Assembly: GCF_000204055.1 (NCBI RefSeq) | Contig: NW_006768770.1 | Span: forward strand, 110,353-174,352 | Length of the DNA stretch: 64,000 bases | Source of the DNA: Melampsora larici-populina 98AG31 | Lineage: Eukaryota > Basidiomycota > Pucciniomycetes > Pucciniales > Melampsoraceae | Direction: 5' to 3' | In this document: positions 23,866-34,217 of the stretch, piece by piece | How positions within the stretch are numbered: position 1 is the stretch's first letter | Layout of the letters: each line of letters starts with the position of its first letter | Notes under the pieces: generated by a model | Told to the model about the DNA's origin: nothing | Seen by the model: the letters and a program-made list of their open reading frames with translations, nothing else | Database searches by the model: none | Made by a program: the position numbers and the translations under genes

Positions 23866-24504
23866 ACATACGCTCAGAAGGCACAAGCATATCTTGACCA
23901 AGAAGGAGAATGAATTATCAAATCACAGCTAATTTTCATAAAAGACATCTCTTGTAGTAAAAGACAAGAAAATTGAAAGAAAAGAAGAAATACAAGTTCA
24001 GAATAGCTCACGTCTCCAGCACCCTTCACAGCACAAATCCAATCTTCAACAAAGTGAAAGAAAGAATAGCACATGACAAAAATACCTAAAAAGAAGGTAA
24101 ATCGGTGAAGGAAAATGCTCAAGGTCATCGAGCTTCAGAAAATTAAATCTGAAGGGAGGTTCTCGCTTATGAGATGTGTAGCTTTTTTGGATCATCAACA
24201 CTTGGTAACACTGTGGCTCAGTTGAGCTAGTGAGACAAACAAACGGGTGTCTACTGTAAATAGATCCTGAAGAGCTGAAAAGAAGAAAAAAGTCAATGTT
24301 AGTTATCGTGATGGATTTCGAATGATGAGGGATAGTTGGATGAAATTGGGTAGTAGGAGGGGTATAACTCACTTTGGTCTTGAGGGAAAATCAAGAGGTG
24401 GCGAGCTTGGTTGGGTTATATAGTCTGACTGTTCAGCTTGAGAGGCCGAGTTGTGGGTCGAACGCTTTGATTAAAATTTCAAGTTTGTCATTAAGATACG
24501 TACA
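23866..24504 (-). repeat. Inverted duplication, right arm (unoccupied hAT site)
   Basis: Matches 13046-13599 plus 16677-16755 in reverse orientation, without the hAT. At the position of insertion it reads ctacaagagatgtctttt on the minus strand, i.e. a single AAGAGAT. An 84-codon minus-strand frame (24128-23874) covers part of it but is not kept in the other arm. Its TATA box (24416-24422) lies about 200 bp from the Rpr2-like gene and points the other way. Confidence 0.8.
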
Positions 24505-24621
24505 GAAAGATGATGTATTGAAGTATTGAAATATTAATTTTTTTGAATAAGATTACCGAGTGAATGATTGTGCGAGTTGATCAAGTTTTAAAATCGGAAC
24601 AGATATTTTGAAGAACCAAAG

Positions 24622-25287
24622 ATGAGACTGAATGGAATCAATCAGCAAACTCAAGATTCGAATGAAGTTTTAATCAGTTCACATTTAATGAAATCATCTA
24701 AAGCTATTCAAGACCATTCACCAGGTTTATCTGCTTGGTTACTAAACAAATCCATCGATATCAATCCAATCGAAACCAGCAAAGAAGAAGAAGAGGATGA
24801 GAATAGGAAAAGAAAGAGAAAGTGTGAAGAATGTGGATTGGATAGATTGAAGTATACTTGGATTGGTAAACAGATGAGGTTGTGGATCGTTTGTGATTAT
24901 TGTGGTGATCGAAATTGGAAATCGATGACTAAGAAATCAAAACAACAAACTAAAATAACAACAACAACAACAACGACCATCAACACTTATCAAGAAACAA
25001 CAAATCAAGAAACAGCAAATCAAGTAACAATCGGAACTGCAGCTGGAACTGGAAATGAGAATGCGAACGGAGAAGCGAAGGGAGAAGCGAAAGGCAATAG
25101 AGAGCCCATTGTAGAGTTAAAAACTTTAACTGAAGCTACTCCAAATCGAAATCGAAAACCGAAAACCAAAAAGAATTCCAAGAATTCACAACTCACTCAA
25201 ATCTTAAAACTTCATCAAAGTCAATCGTCTTCCTCATCTTCATCACCAAACCAATTCAACTTGAACCAATTCTTGACCCAACTTTGA
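24622..25287 (+). CDS. Rpr2/Snm1/Rpp21-like RNase P/MRP subunit
   Basis: Single-exon frame of 221 residues starting at the ATG at 24622. The N-terminal helix ISSHLMKSSKAIQDHSPGLS and the zinc ribbon C-x2-C-x19-C-x2-C (CEECG ... IVCDYCG, about residues 68-94) are the layout of the Rpr2/Rpp21/Snm1 family, which binds the RNA of RNase P or RNase MRP and helps process tRNA or rRNA precursors in the nucleus. Between them is an acidic-basic stretch (KEEEEDENRKRKRK). The C-terminal half is Thr, Asn, Gln and Ser-rich with poly-Thr and poly-Ser runs and is probably disordered. It could instead be another small zinc-ribbon protein. P versus MRP membership cannot be told here. Confidence 0.65.
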   Translation: MRLNGINQQTQDSNEVLISSHLMKSSKAIQDHSPGLSAWLLNKSIDINPIETSKEEEEDENRKRKRKCEECGLDRLKYTWIGKQMRLWIVCDYCGDRNWKSMTKKSKQQTKITTTTTTTINTYQETTNQETANQVTIGTAAGTGNENANGEAKGEAKGNREPIVELKTLTEATPNRNRKPKTKKNSKNSQLTQILKLHQSQSSSSSSSPNQFNLNQFLTQL

Positions 25288-26252
25288 ACACCTTTCTATC
25301 CCAATCGATCCTAAATCTTCATCACTTTAATGTAACATTGATATCCGGAATTAGTTTTCCCTTTTTTTGCTTACACGGGTTTACATTACATTACGATTAG
25401 ATAATTACATAATTACATAGCCTTTTTGATTTCTTCATTGTCATGGTAACCATCCTTCTTGGCTGACTGATTGATTCCGAGAAACGTTCATAATTGTACA
25501 ACATGAACAGCTTCAGCCACTAAAACAAATCCCAGCCTTTTGCACAGCATCTCGAGGATGGAAAATGAAGACCTGAAGAGTTACAAACGATTTATCACCT
25601 CTTTTTTAACTTTACACACTTACCCGAATGCTGTACCGTGAGAGTCTTTAGCTTTTTTTTTTGCGGTGCGTGGTCCCAGCAAAATCGGTCCTGGAACCAA
25701 GCTGGGCTCGTTCATTTTGATTTTTCTGTTCATGAGATGGTTTTGGATTCTAAGTGTATGTAAGGCTAGAAAATTTGTATAAATGTTGACACCTTTTGGT
25801 GGTAAACTTTCTTCTTCCCAGATCTCTTACAACAAAAAATCATCATCATTCAAACATATTGTACACACTCGTATTTTAGTTTATCTCTCATCACCTTATT
25901 TAGGATCAATTCTTTGAAAGAAACACACGTGTGTGTTTGTGATTCGGATCTTTTTTGATTTTGAAGCGATTTTTTCGTACGCTTTAGAATCTTATTAGCA
26001 CGTGGACTTACTTTTGGTTTTCTTTATCTCTCTATCCTCTTATCATTCTTCACTAAAAAAAATCCATCTATCTCTTTAGCACGTGGACTTTACTTTTTTG
26101 CATTGGTTCATTTTTTCTTTTTAGTTAGTTTTACATTATTATATTTAAAATCGGGATTTCTTAATCATCCGAATTCCTCTTCCCAAAAAACCCTCATCAT
26201 CATCAATATTTTTCCAAACCTTAAAGCTTTCCAAAACTTTTCATATCACATC
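25288..26252. other. Intergenic region upstream of the peroxidase gene
   Basis: AT-rich with long T runs. No supported gene. Two copies of tagcacgtggactt (near 25997 and 26079) contain the E-box CACGTG and might be regulatory, which is speculative. Confidence 0.35.
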
Positions 26253-27512
26253 ATGCCAAGTTTTTTTACAAGATCATTCACGAATCCGAATTTACTAAAC
26301 TTACATAAAAAACAAAACTCATTTCATAAATACAAACTGATGAATGAAAAAGACGAAAAGGTTATAAATATTCATGAAGATCAACTGGATGGTCCAAGTT
26401 CGATTTCAGGATCAGAAGAAAATGAAGACCAAGCCGTAAATCAGGCAAAATTAAGGTGTCCAGTGATGGGATCCAGAGCACATCATCCTTATTTGAAAAG
26501 ATCGTTAGGTTCTCCTTGCCCTGGGATCTCGATCTTAATAAACCATTCATACCTGTAAGCTCTCCATCCCTCCTTTCCGTTCCCAAAACAAAAACTGATT
26601 GACTTTTGGTTTGGTTTTGGTTTGGGTTTGGGTTTGATAGGAATCCAAAAGATTCAAGAGATCCGATTCCATTCTATAAACTGATTTATGCATTAGTGAA
26701 ATGTTTTAATTTGTCTTGGTTGAATGCAATCTTCTTAACATTCTTTTCAATCTTCTTGTTTGGTAAAGTTTGGAATTTGTGTATTGATGATTTAAGTTTA
26801 CATGATTTTATTGAACATGATGCTAGTTTAAGTAGGTTTGATGAAAAGTGAGCCACTTTCCTTTCCTTTCTTTTCCCCGAGAGATTCTTTTTTTTTTTTT
26901 TCGAAGTATTTTTTTTTTCTGATTTTTGTTTTTGTTTTTGTTTTGGTTGGGGTTTGTAGTAAAGGAGATTATTCGAATCCAAGTGAAGAAAGACTTGAGA
27001 AATTTTTAAAACTTTCATCCTCATCAACTGAGAATCAAAAAGATGAAAAACATCAAAAGTTCACTTTACGAGATTTTTCAAGATCAAGAAGGTTAGCTCA
27101 ATACGAATCTGAAAGAACTAGACCGATGACTAAACGTGGTATCTTTGTAAGACCTTTTCTCTCCACTCCAGTCAATTTTTTCAAAATTCTGATCATGCTT
27201 TTGGATTTTTTGTGGGGTGGGGTTTGTGTAGGCTGGAATGGGAGAAGTAGGATTGATTCTTTCGATCTTTGGAAAACATGCTTCGTTTGAATTAGGTCAA
27301 GAACCATACATCAAAAAAGAATGGATGAAAACTATGTAAGTTCCAAATTCCCCCTTCTCGAATTATCATATTGTGGTCTGATTTGCTTTGGTTTCTGACT
27401 TGGTAGATATATTGAAGAAAGATTACCAGATGAATGGTGTAGACCTTTGAAACCTGTTTCGGTTTTAAAAGTTCATTGGTTTATTAAAGCTTTAAAACAA
27501 TTGATGGTTTGA
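26253..27512 (+). CDS. Heme-thiolate peroxidase (chloroperoxidase/unspecific peroxygenase family)
   Basis: Would use H2O2 to oxidise or halogenate organic substrates through a cysteine-ligated heme. Five exons (26253-26554, 26641-26847, 26960-27146, 27232-27335, 27407-27512) give 301 residues. Family marks: the PCP motif with the heme-ligating cysteine (SPCPGISILINHSYL), the EHD triplet in FIEHDASLSR, GDYSNP after it, and ERLPDEWCRP near the C-terminus. A hydrophobic run (NAIFLTFFSIFLFG) lies in the middle. No signal peptide follows the chosen ATG. The frame stays open upstream to about 26103 without an earlier ATG, so an upstream exon supplying a leader is possible. The family's usual N-terminal leader is therefore not confirmed. 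Confidence 0.85.
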
Positions 27513-27975
27513 TTTCCAACCTTCAACCTTCGACCTTCAACTTTCGAGATCAAGAAAAATGTTCCATGGGGTTAGAACTGTTTAGTTTAAATTTCTTGGA
27601 TTTTTTTCGGTTTTTGGTCGATCAAGTTGAAACGATTACATTAAATCTCTTTCAAGTTTTTTTATATATGACTTATTGTACATTATTTTCGAGTTTCGGT
27701 TTTATTGATTGATTGATATCTTATGATTATCATCATCATCATCATCATTATCTGAAGAATGGATTTCTTTCTCTTTCTCTTAGTTTGGTTTGATAAAAAA
27801 GACAATTGACAATTTATTTGACGTTTTGTTCTAGTTTCTTTTTAACACCTTTTTTTAGTTTTTCTTAAGATTTCAGTCTTGATTAGACTTTTGTTTTTAT
27901 TCTATATTATATTACTGACAGTGACATCAGACAATTTTTACTGCTTCAAGATTTTCATTTTTTTGAATGACTTTC
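27513..27975. other. Peroxidase 3' region
   Basis: T-rich sequence with a (tca)n-like run near 27730. No gene seen. Confidence 0.35.
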
Positions 27976-28830
27976 TTTGTAATTGTATTCTTTTAAAGAC
28001 AATGAGATTTGTTATACTTTTTTTATTGACTTTGATTATTGGTTGATCATGGACAAATTCTGTTTTTTTTTGAAATCATTATTTTTTTATGGGTGTTTCT
28101 TTTATATGTTGATCATGGACAAACTTGATTGTTTGAAAATATCTTTCTTAAATTGTTTTTTTTATTTGATCATGGACAAACTTGATTGTTTGAAAATATC
28201 TTTCTTAAATCGGTTTTTTATTATGTTTCCTTGTGAAGAAATCATCAAAAAGGTTTGATATATACTTTGGATTCTTTTAGTTATTCTTTGGTAATTGTTA
28301 TCAGTTTCTTTAAAGACAATGAGCTTTGTTATACTTTTTTTTGCTTTTTTTGATCTTTGACCTTTGATTATCGGTTTTTCTTTTATATGTTGATCATGGA
28401 CAAACTTGATTGTTTGAAAATATCTCTCTTAAATTGGTTTTGATTGTATGTTTCCTCTTGAAGGAATCACTAAAAAGATGTTTGATATATACTTGGCTTT
28501 CTTTTAATCACTATTTTGTAATTGTTATCAGTTTCTTTAAAGACAATGAGCTTGGTTATACTTTTTTTTTTTGCTTTTTTTGATTTTTGACCTTTGATTA
28601 TTGGTTTTTCTATTATATGTTGATCGTGGACAAACTTGATTGTTTGAACATATCTTTCTTAAATTGGTTTTTTATTGTCCTCTGGAAGGAAATCATTAAG
28701 AATCTTTTGATATACACTTTGGATTCTTTTGATTACTATTTTGTGATTGTTATCAGTTTCTTTAAAGACAATGAGCTTTGTTATACTTTTTGCTTTGGAT
28801 GTTTGACCTTTGATTATTGGTTTTTCTTTT

Positions 28831-30358
28831 GGGGGCTACTAAAAAGCGCCCGCAAATATAAACTTAACAAAGTCCCACGCTCGCGCATCCTCGCGAGGCG
28901 TCGAGCGAGGGACTTACGCCAAACTTGCACGCTCCATAACCTCGCGGTGGAGAGTTTTGCAGGGAGCGCCCTTCAATGCCGTTTATCTTTTTCCACACCG
29001 AGGATTCAGGCATGGTCCAAAGAGAAAAAATATGCGCCAGAGTAAGGCGCATATTGTACAGATTTTTCACCGAGGAAACTGCTCCCCTTTGTGAACAAAA
29101 GTGCTTCAAAGTTTTGGCTTCAATGGCCACTGTACATGTAAACCACACATGGAACTGCTGTAAATGGGAAGGATCGGTCACAAAGGCGGGTTTTGTTCCT
29201 CCATTATCTACATAGTAAGAACACTTTCCTCGGTGAAAATTGTGTACAATATGCGCCTTATCCTGGCGCATATTTCTGCTCTTTGGACCATGCCCGAATC
29301 CTCGGTGTGGAAAAAGATAAACGGCATTGAAGGGCGCTCCCTGCAAAACTCTCCACCGCGAGGTTATGGAGCGTGCAAGTTTGGCGTAAGTCCCTCGCTC
29401 GACGCCTCGCGAGGATGCGCGAGCGTGGGACTTTGTTAAGTTTACCGCAAATAAAACCTGAGACCGCCCGCTTTTAGAATCCGGTGGTTACTAAGATTTT
29501 TGGACTGAACTGTGGTTCAGTTCCGAGGTACTGATCTGTGTGATCGTTGGAATCCAATCAAACAGAAACTGGGCGGTCTTGAAATTTATCAAGAAGCCCT
29601 CAAAACCTCCCGTTACACACATCTCATCCACCATATTGATCGTTAACTTCAACTCGATCGTTAAGCTCTGCTCAAAAGACACTCAAATCGATAGATGCGA
29701 CCTGCCCCTTCCAGTGTCCCCCTCAGGCTGAATTATCCTCTGTCTTGTACAAGCAATGAGGCTAGAAACCTAACAGGATTCAAGGCTCTGAGCTGTTGTG
29801 ACCATTCAAACGGTTCAACGGGGTTTGATCCCTCACTTGGTCTGGTCAAAGTTTCAAAGGTTGAGAATAGAATCAACATTTCTCTGACTTGTAAGTCAAA
29901 ATAGGAGGGGGTCAAAAACTTTTCATACCGATGCAAAACGCACCTTTTGTATTCCCGACTTGCTTTGCTTCAACAAGCAAAACATTTATGCAATGAAAAG
30001 GAGATGAGTTGAAAAGAGCTTGGTTGTACCCGCATCAAGAGAGGAAATTGAAGAAATAAGTAATAATCAATCAAAATAACAGACTTATATATAGGTTGAC
30101 CAACTATCTTTGAGAGTTTCAACAGCTCTTGAATCAGAGACTAAGGTCTTCAGAGACCAATCACATTGGAACATGGGGTTTTGAGGGCTTCTTGATAAAT
30201 TTCAAGACCGCCCGGTTTCTGTTTGATTGGATTCCAACGATCACACAGATCAGTACCTCGGAACTGAACCACAGTTCAGTCCAAAAATCTTAGTAACCAC
30301 CGGATTCTAAAAGCGGGCGGTCTCAGGTTTCATTTGCGGGCGCTTTTTAGTAGCCCCC
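28831..30358. mobile_element. Long-TIR (Mutator-like) non-autonomous element
   Basis: Ends GGGGGCTACTAAAAAGCGCC and its complement. With the nested element removed, the terminal inverted repeats are about 190 bp long and nearly identical (through caaacagaaac(t/c)gggcggtcttga). The flanks share TTTCTTTT (28823-28830, 30359-30366), an 8-bp duplication inside the satellite unit. Long TIRs with an 8-9-bp duplication fit Mutator-like elements. The interior (29640-30170) has no transposase. Confidence 0.8.
28859..29444. mobile_element. Mutator-like MITE nested in the TIR of the preceding element, 586 bp
   Basis: Begins TAAACTTAACAAAGTCCCAC and ends with the exact complement. Arms of about 225 bp are nearly identical (ctcgcgaggcgtcgagcgag in both). 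A perfect 9-bp duplication CCGCAAATA flanks it (28850-28858, 29445-29453), the Mutator signature. The 160-codon frame on the minus strand reads through the two arms and is not a gene. Confidence 0.88.
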
Positions 30359-30617
30359 TTTCTTTTATATGTTGATCATGGACAAACTAACATATCTTTC
30401 TTAAATTGGTTTTTATTATGCCTTCTCTTGAAGAAATCATTGAAAAAAGGTTTGATACATACTTGGCTTTCTTTTAATTACTATTTCATAATTTGAATCA
30501 GTTTCTTTAAAGACAATGAACTTTCTTATACTTTTTTCATTTTCCTTTTGGTTATTGGTTGATCATGGACACACTTTCTTTTTTTGAAATCATCATCATC
30601 TTTGTCGGTGTTTCTAT

Positions 30618-30728
30618 CACCGTGTCCGGGTAGCGTTCGCTCGTTGACGAGCGCACACAGCTTTCCTTTCTACCTCAAAGGGAGTTAGTGTGGGCTCGTC
30701 AACGAACAAACCCTACATGGATGCGGTG
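30618..30728. mobile_element. Tiny hairpin MITE, 111 bp
   Basis: Inserted in a satellite unit. The left end starts CACCGTGTCCGGGTAG and the right end finishes GGATGCGGTG. The arms share tcgttgacgagc. TAT flanks both sides (30615-30617, 30729-30731). An uninterrupted satellite unit near 30985 reads tgtttctattatttatatg, supporting the insertion. Confidence 0.65.
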
Positions 30729-31668
30729 TATATTATATGTTGATCATGAACAAACTTGGTTTTTTGAAAACGTCTTTCTTAAATTGTTTTTTATTATGTT
30801 TCCTCTTGAAGGAATTGTCAAGAAACTTTCGATATGTACTTTGGTTTCTTTGGATTATTCTTTTGTGATTGGAATCAGTTTCTTTAAAGACAATGAGCTT
30901 TGTTCTACTGTTTTTTTTCCTTTTGATTTCTGACCGTTGGTTATTGGTTGATCATGAACAAGTTTTGTTATTTAGAATCATCATTTTTTTCATTGGTGTT
31001 TCTATTATTTATATGTTTCCTCTTGAAGGAATCATTGAAAAAGGTCATTAGCTTTCTTTTTTTTAATCATACTTGATTTCTTTTCGCTTGAAATCATTTT
31101 GTTCGCATGTATTGAGTTTCTTCAAGATTTTTTTTGCATGGGTTTCAGATTAAGACATCATTTTCACCAATTTTTATGAAATGCTAGAAATTTATGGATG
31201 CACCAGATGTTGGAATGCATTTTTTCGAGTTTTTGATTAAATTAGAATTTATGTTGATTGGTATCAAAAAACAGATGAATCAGCTGACTTAATTTTGAAT
31301 GAATGAGTGCTATAAGGTGCTATATGATGATGCTTGAACTAGACTGGTGAAATTAAAGAAAAGGCTGATTGATGAATTTCTATTCTGAGAATGTAAAATG
31401 ATCAGAGTCAGTAACCGATTTCAAACTAAAACCACTTAAAACACTATGTACACTACACTTACATAACATAGATTTTAATTGAATTTTAATTTTAATTTAA
31501 TATTTTATTATCCGATTTGAACTCAACTGATTAGCTTGACTCTCAACTTCAAAAGCTCATCGAAATAATATAACAATTCACTTTCTTGATCCATCATCTT
31601 ACATACATACTCTTTTCTTTTCTCAATTCATCAATCAAAACCTCATTCTTAATCTCAGATAACTCAAA

Positions 31669-32712
31669 ATGGAAGGAGACTATAATTTTCCAACTAATCG
31701 ATTACGTTCACTCCAAGGTAATCTTCTTCACTCCTATCAAATCTTAAAACAACACTAACTAATCCATACTCTTTACCTTTGAATCTCTTAAAACAGATGA
31801 TTCCAAGACTCCTTTAGTTTTCGTGGCTTGTGGTTCATTCAGTCCAGTGACCTTTTTACATTTAAGAATGTTTGAAATGGCAAGAGACCATGCAAGAGTT
31901 CATACAGAGTTTGAAGTAGTAGGAGGATACTTATCATTAGTGAATGATGCGTACAAGAAACCGGGTTTAGCAGCTTCTATCCATCGATACAAGATGTGTG
32001 AAATAGCTTGTGAAGAGACGAGTGATTGGTTAATGGTCGATCCATGGGAAGCGAGACAGATTGAGTATTCTCCCACGGCTAGAGTCTTGGATCATTTTGA
32101 TCATCAGTTGAATGGGTTGGCAAACGGGGTGGTTTCGGTTCAGACCGGTCAACGTAAACCGATTAGGATCATTCTTTTGGCTGGTAGTGATTTGATTCAA
32201 ACTATGAGTGAACCGGGTTTATGGGCAGAAGAGGATGTAAGTTTTTCACTTTTCTTTGGGGCGGGTTTGTTCATCAGAGTTACTTACAACTTTGTTGCGG
32301 ATTTATGTTCTAGCTTCATCATATCTTGTCTCGTTACGGATGTTATATAATCGAACGAGCCGAATCTGAAATCGACCAATCACTCTTCTCACCCTCTTCG
32401 GTCCATTCAAGATCACCTTTATCACTCTACAAACATCAAATCTATATGGTACCTCAGTTAGTAAGGAATGATGTGTCGTCAACTAAAGTCAGATTGTTTG
32501 TTCGTAAAGGAATGTCCATTGAATATTTGATTCCTTCAGGTGTGATTAAGTATATTAAATTACATTCACTTTATCAAGATGAGATGTCACATCTATCGAT
32601 GAGTTCGATTAATACTCCTATGATCGAAGGGTCTTCTTCTCCTTTCTTTAAACATACTTTAGATCCTCCTTCTAATCTTCCTTTGCAAAACCCTTCTAAT
32701 CTTTCGATTTAG
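31669..32712 (+). CDS. Nicotinamide mononucleotide adenylyltransferase
   Basis: Joins NMN (or NaMN) with ATP to give NAD (or NaAD), a required step of NAD synthesis. Three exons (31669-31717, 31797-32236, 32314-32712) give 295 residues; introns begin GTAATC and GTAAGT and end CAG and TAG. The nucleotidyltransferase signature GSFSPVTFLHLRMFEMARD (G-x-F-x-P-x-T-x-x-HL) sits at residues 28-46. LLAGSDLIQTMSEPGLWAEE and IPSGVIKYI are family blocks. The second ATP motif SSTKVR (S-x-T-x-x-R) follows near residue 230. The C-terminus is a short Ser/Pro tail. Length is normal for fungal Nma1/Nma2 enzymes. Nuclear versus cytosolic location cannot be read here. Confidence 0.93.
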
Positions 32713-33296
32713 AAACCTCCTTTTCCTCTTTTTTTCTCATTTTTGAGGGCTTGTATTGCTTTTTTTTTCTTACTTTTGGAAACCTTGATCAATAGAATTC
32801 ATCTTACCAAACTCAGAAAAAAAAACCCACAATCACTTCCTTTTTTTTCATACTTGTTCTGTTCTGTTTTTTTTCTTTTTTTTTCTCTCTATCATCATTC
32901 TTTTTCTTAAGAAACCTTGTGATATATCTCTTTTCTTTGATCTTTTTTTTAAATCATGTACTCTTATCCTCTACCAAACCCTTATAGCATCTCTTTATCT
33001 ATTATACTTTTTTTTGCATATTAAAATATTTTGCTTCTTTTTTTGGTTTTGATGGGTTGGCCTATATATATAGATATAATTTATGAGATTCTTTTTTTAA
33101 GATGAAATAAGCGGTTTGAGTAGAGTTTTGTTTGAGAAAACAAATCAACAAATGGATTGGATTGAATGCATGGTTTGGTTTAGATTGATTTAGGAGTTTA
33201 AATGAGTTGAATGAAAGGCTGGTAGAGAAGATATCTTATTGAGAAATCAGTTTTTTGTGCATAACTTGAGGGTGTGTGAAAAGAGAATTCACTATA
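32713..33296. other. 3' region of the adenylyltransferase gene
   Basis: Strongly T-rich, with long T runs near 32760-33020. No gene seen. Confidence 0.4.
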
Positions 33297-33645
33297 TTAG
33301 TGGTACAGAAACAAGAACACCCAACCTAAAAACCCATGGATAAAACCACTGGCAACCCAACTGTTTTTTGGGTTTTGTCCAACAGGGAAGCAGAAGATCA
33401 ATAGCGGTACACAAACATCTCAACCCAAACTCAAAAACCCATCCACAAAAAACCCATGGCAACCAGATTGATTTTGAGTTTTTAGCGCTACAAAATCCAA
33501 AAATCAATTGGGTTGCCATGGGTTTTATTAGGTCAGGTTGAGATGTTTGTGTACCGCTAATGGACAAAACCCCACAAACAATTGGGTTGTCATGGGCTTT
33601 GTCCATGGGTTTTCAGGTTGGGTGTTTGAGTTTGTGTACCACTAA
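33297..33645. mobile_element. Stowaway-like (Tc1/mariner) foldback MITE, 349 bp
   Basis: Ends TTAGTGGTACA and TGTACCACTAA, flanked by TA (33295-33296 and 33646-33647). Arms are imperfectly complementary through aacacccaacct(a/g)aaaacccatgg. An inner inverted pair (agcggtacacaaacatctcaac and its complement) gives a second hairpin. The 104-codon frame on the minus strand comes from the repeated AACCCA words. Confidence 0.75.
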
Positions 33646-34217
33646 TAAAGAACATATTTGATTTCTAGAGGTATGGTATTTGTATGGTTGGGTTGGGTTT
33701 GTTCTCAGCCTGTGAGATGGTTATTCTTAGTATGGTTGTAGTGACAGTAAGAAGCATGAATCCATAGACTGGGTATTTTACACAAACACAAAGGAACTTG
33801 AAGTCTACTTTGGATGATTTGAGGATGAATAGTTTTTTTAAATTGGCAACATGTTGCAAAACTTGGGTTTGGTTTTGAATTAGGTTTGTTTGTTTGATGG
33901 ATTTGAGAATACAACAAAGAATACAAAAGCTGTAATAGTGTTTTTTGGTGAGTTTTGAACCCAATGACATCACTGATCTTTTGGAAAAGAAAGTGGTTAA
34001 AGTTTCAACTTGATTGTGGTTTAGTACAGGAATTGATGAAATGTTGGTTGGGGGAAATGGATGGTGAACTGGGTTTGGAACTTTCTTTGTTTTACAAAGT
34101 CTTGTATGTTCACATTAGGTTTGCTGGGCACTTAGCAAAAGCAGGATAATGAAAATAGGCTTCATACTTTTCGAAGTGTTCTATATTGTTTTAAACCTAT
34201 GAAGCTAGTTTTTTAAA
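33646..34217. other. No feature recognised
   Basis: Open frames of 60-100 codons on both strands have no recognisable motif. Confidence 0.4.

Larger units (their letters stand above)
27976..31060. repeat. AT-rich satellite, about 225-310 bp unit, interrupted by insertions
   Basis: Units contain, in order, tttaaagacaatgag, ttttatatgttgatcatgga, caaacttgattgtttgaaaa, tatctttcttaaatt and gtttcctcttgaaggaatca. The tttaaagacaatgag word recurs near 27993, 28310, 28538, 28758, 30505 and 30883. Units are partial or diverged in places. Open frames such as 27983-28258, 28587-29045 and 30688-30933 are simply readings of this repeat. The array is split by the long-TIR element 28831-30358 and a small MITE at 30618. 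Confidence 0.85.

Noticed and set aside
27983..28258. Frames rich in Phe, Asp and Leu (MDKLDCLKISFLN repeats)
   Set aside because: Simple translation of the AT-rich satellite unit.
28864..29439. 160- and 91-codon frames containing GVSPSLDASRG
   Set aside because: They read through the arms of a 586-bp Mutator-like MITE; the same peptide is encoded at both ends because of the inverted repeat.
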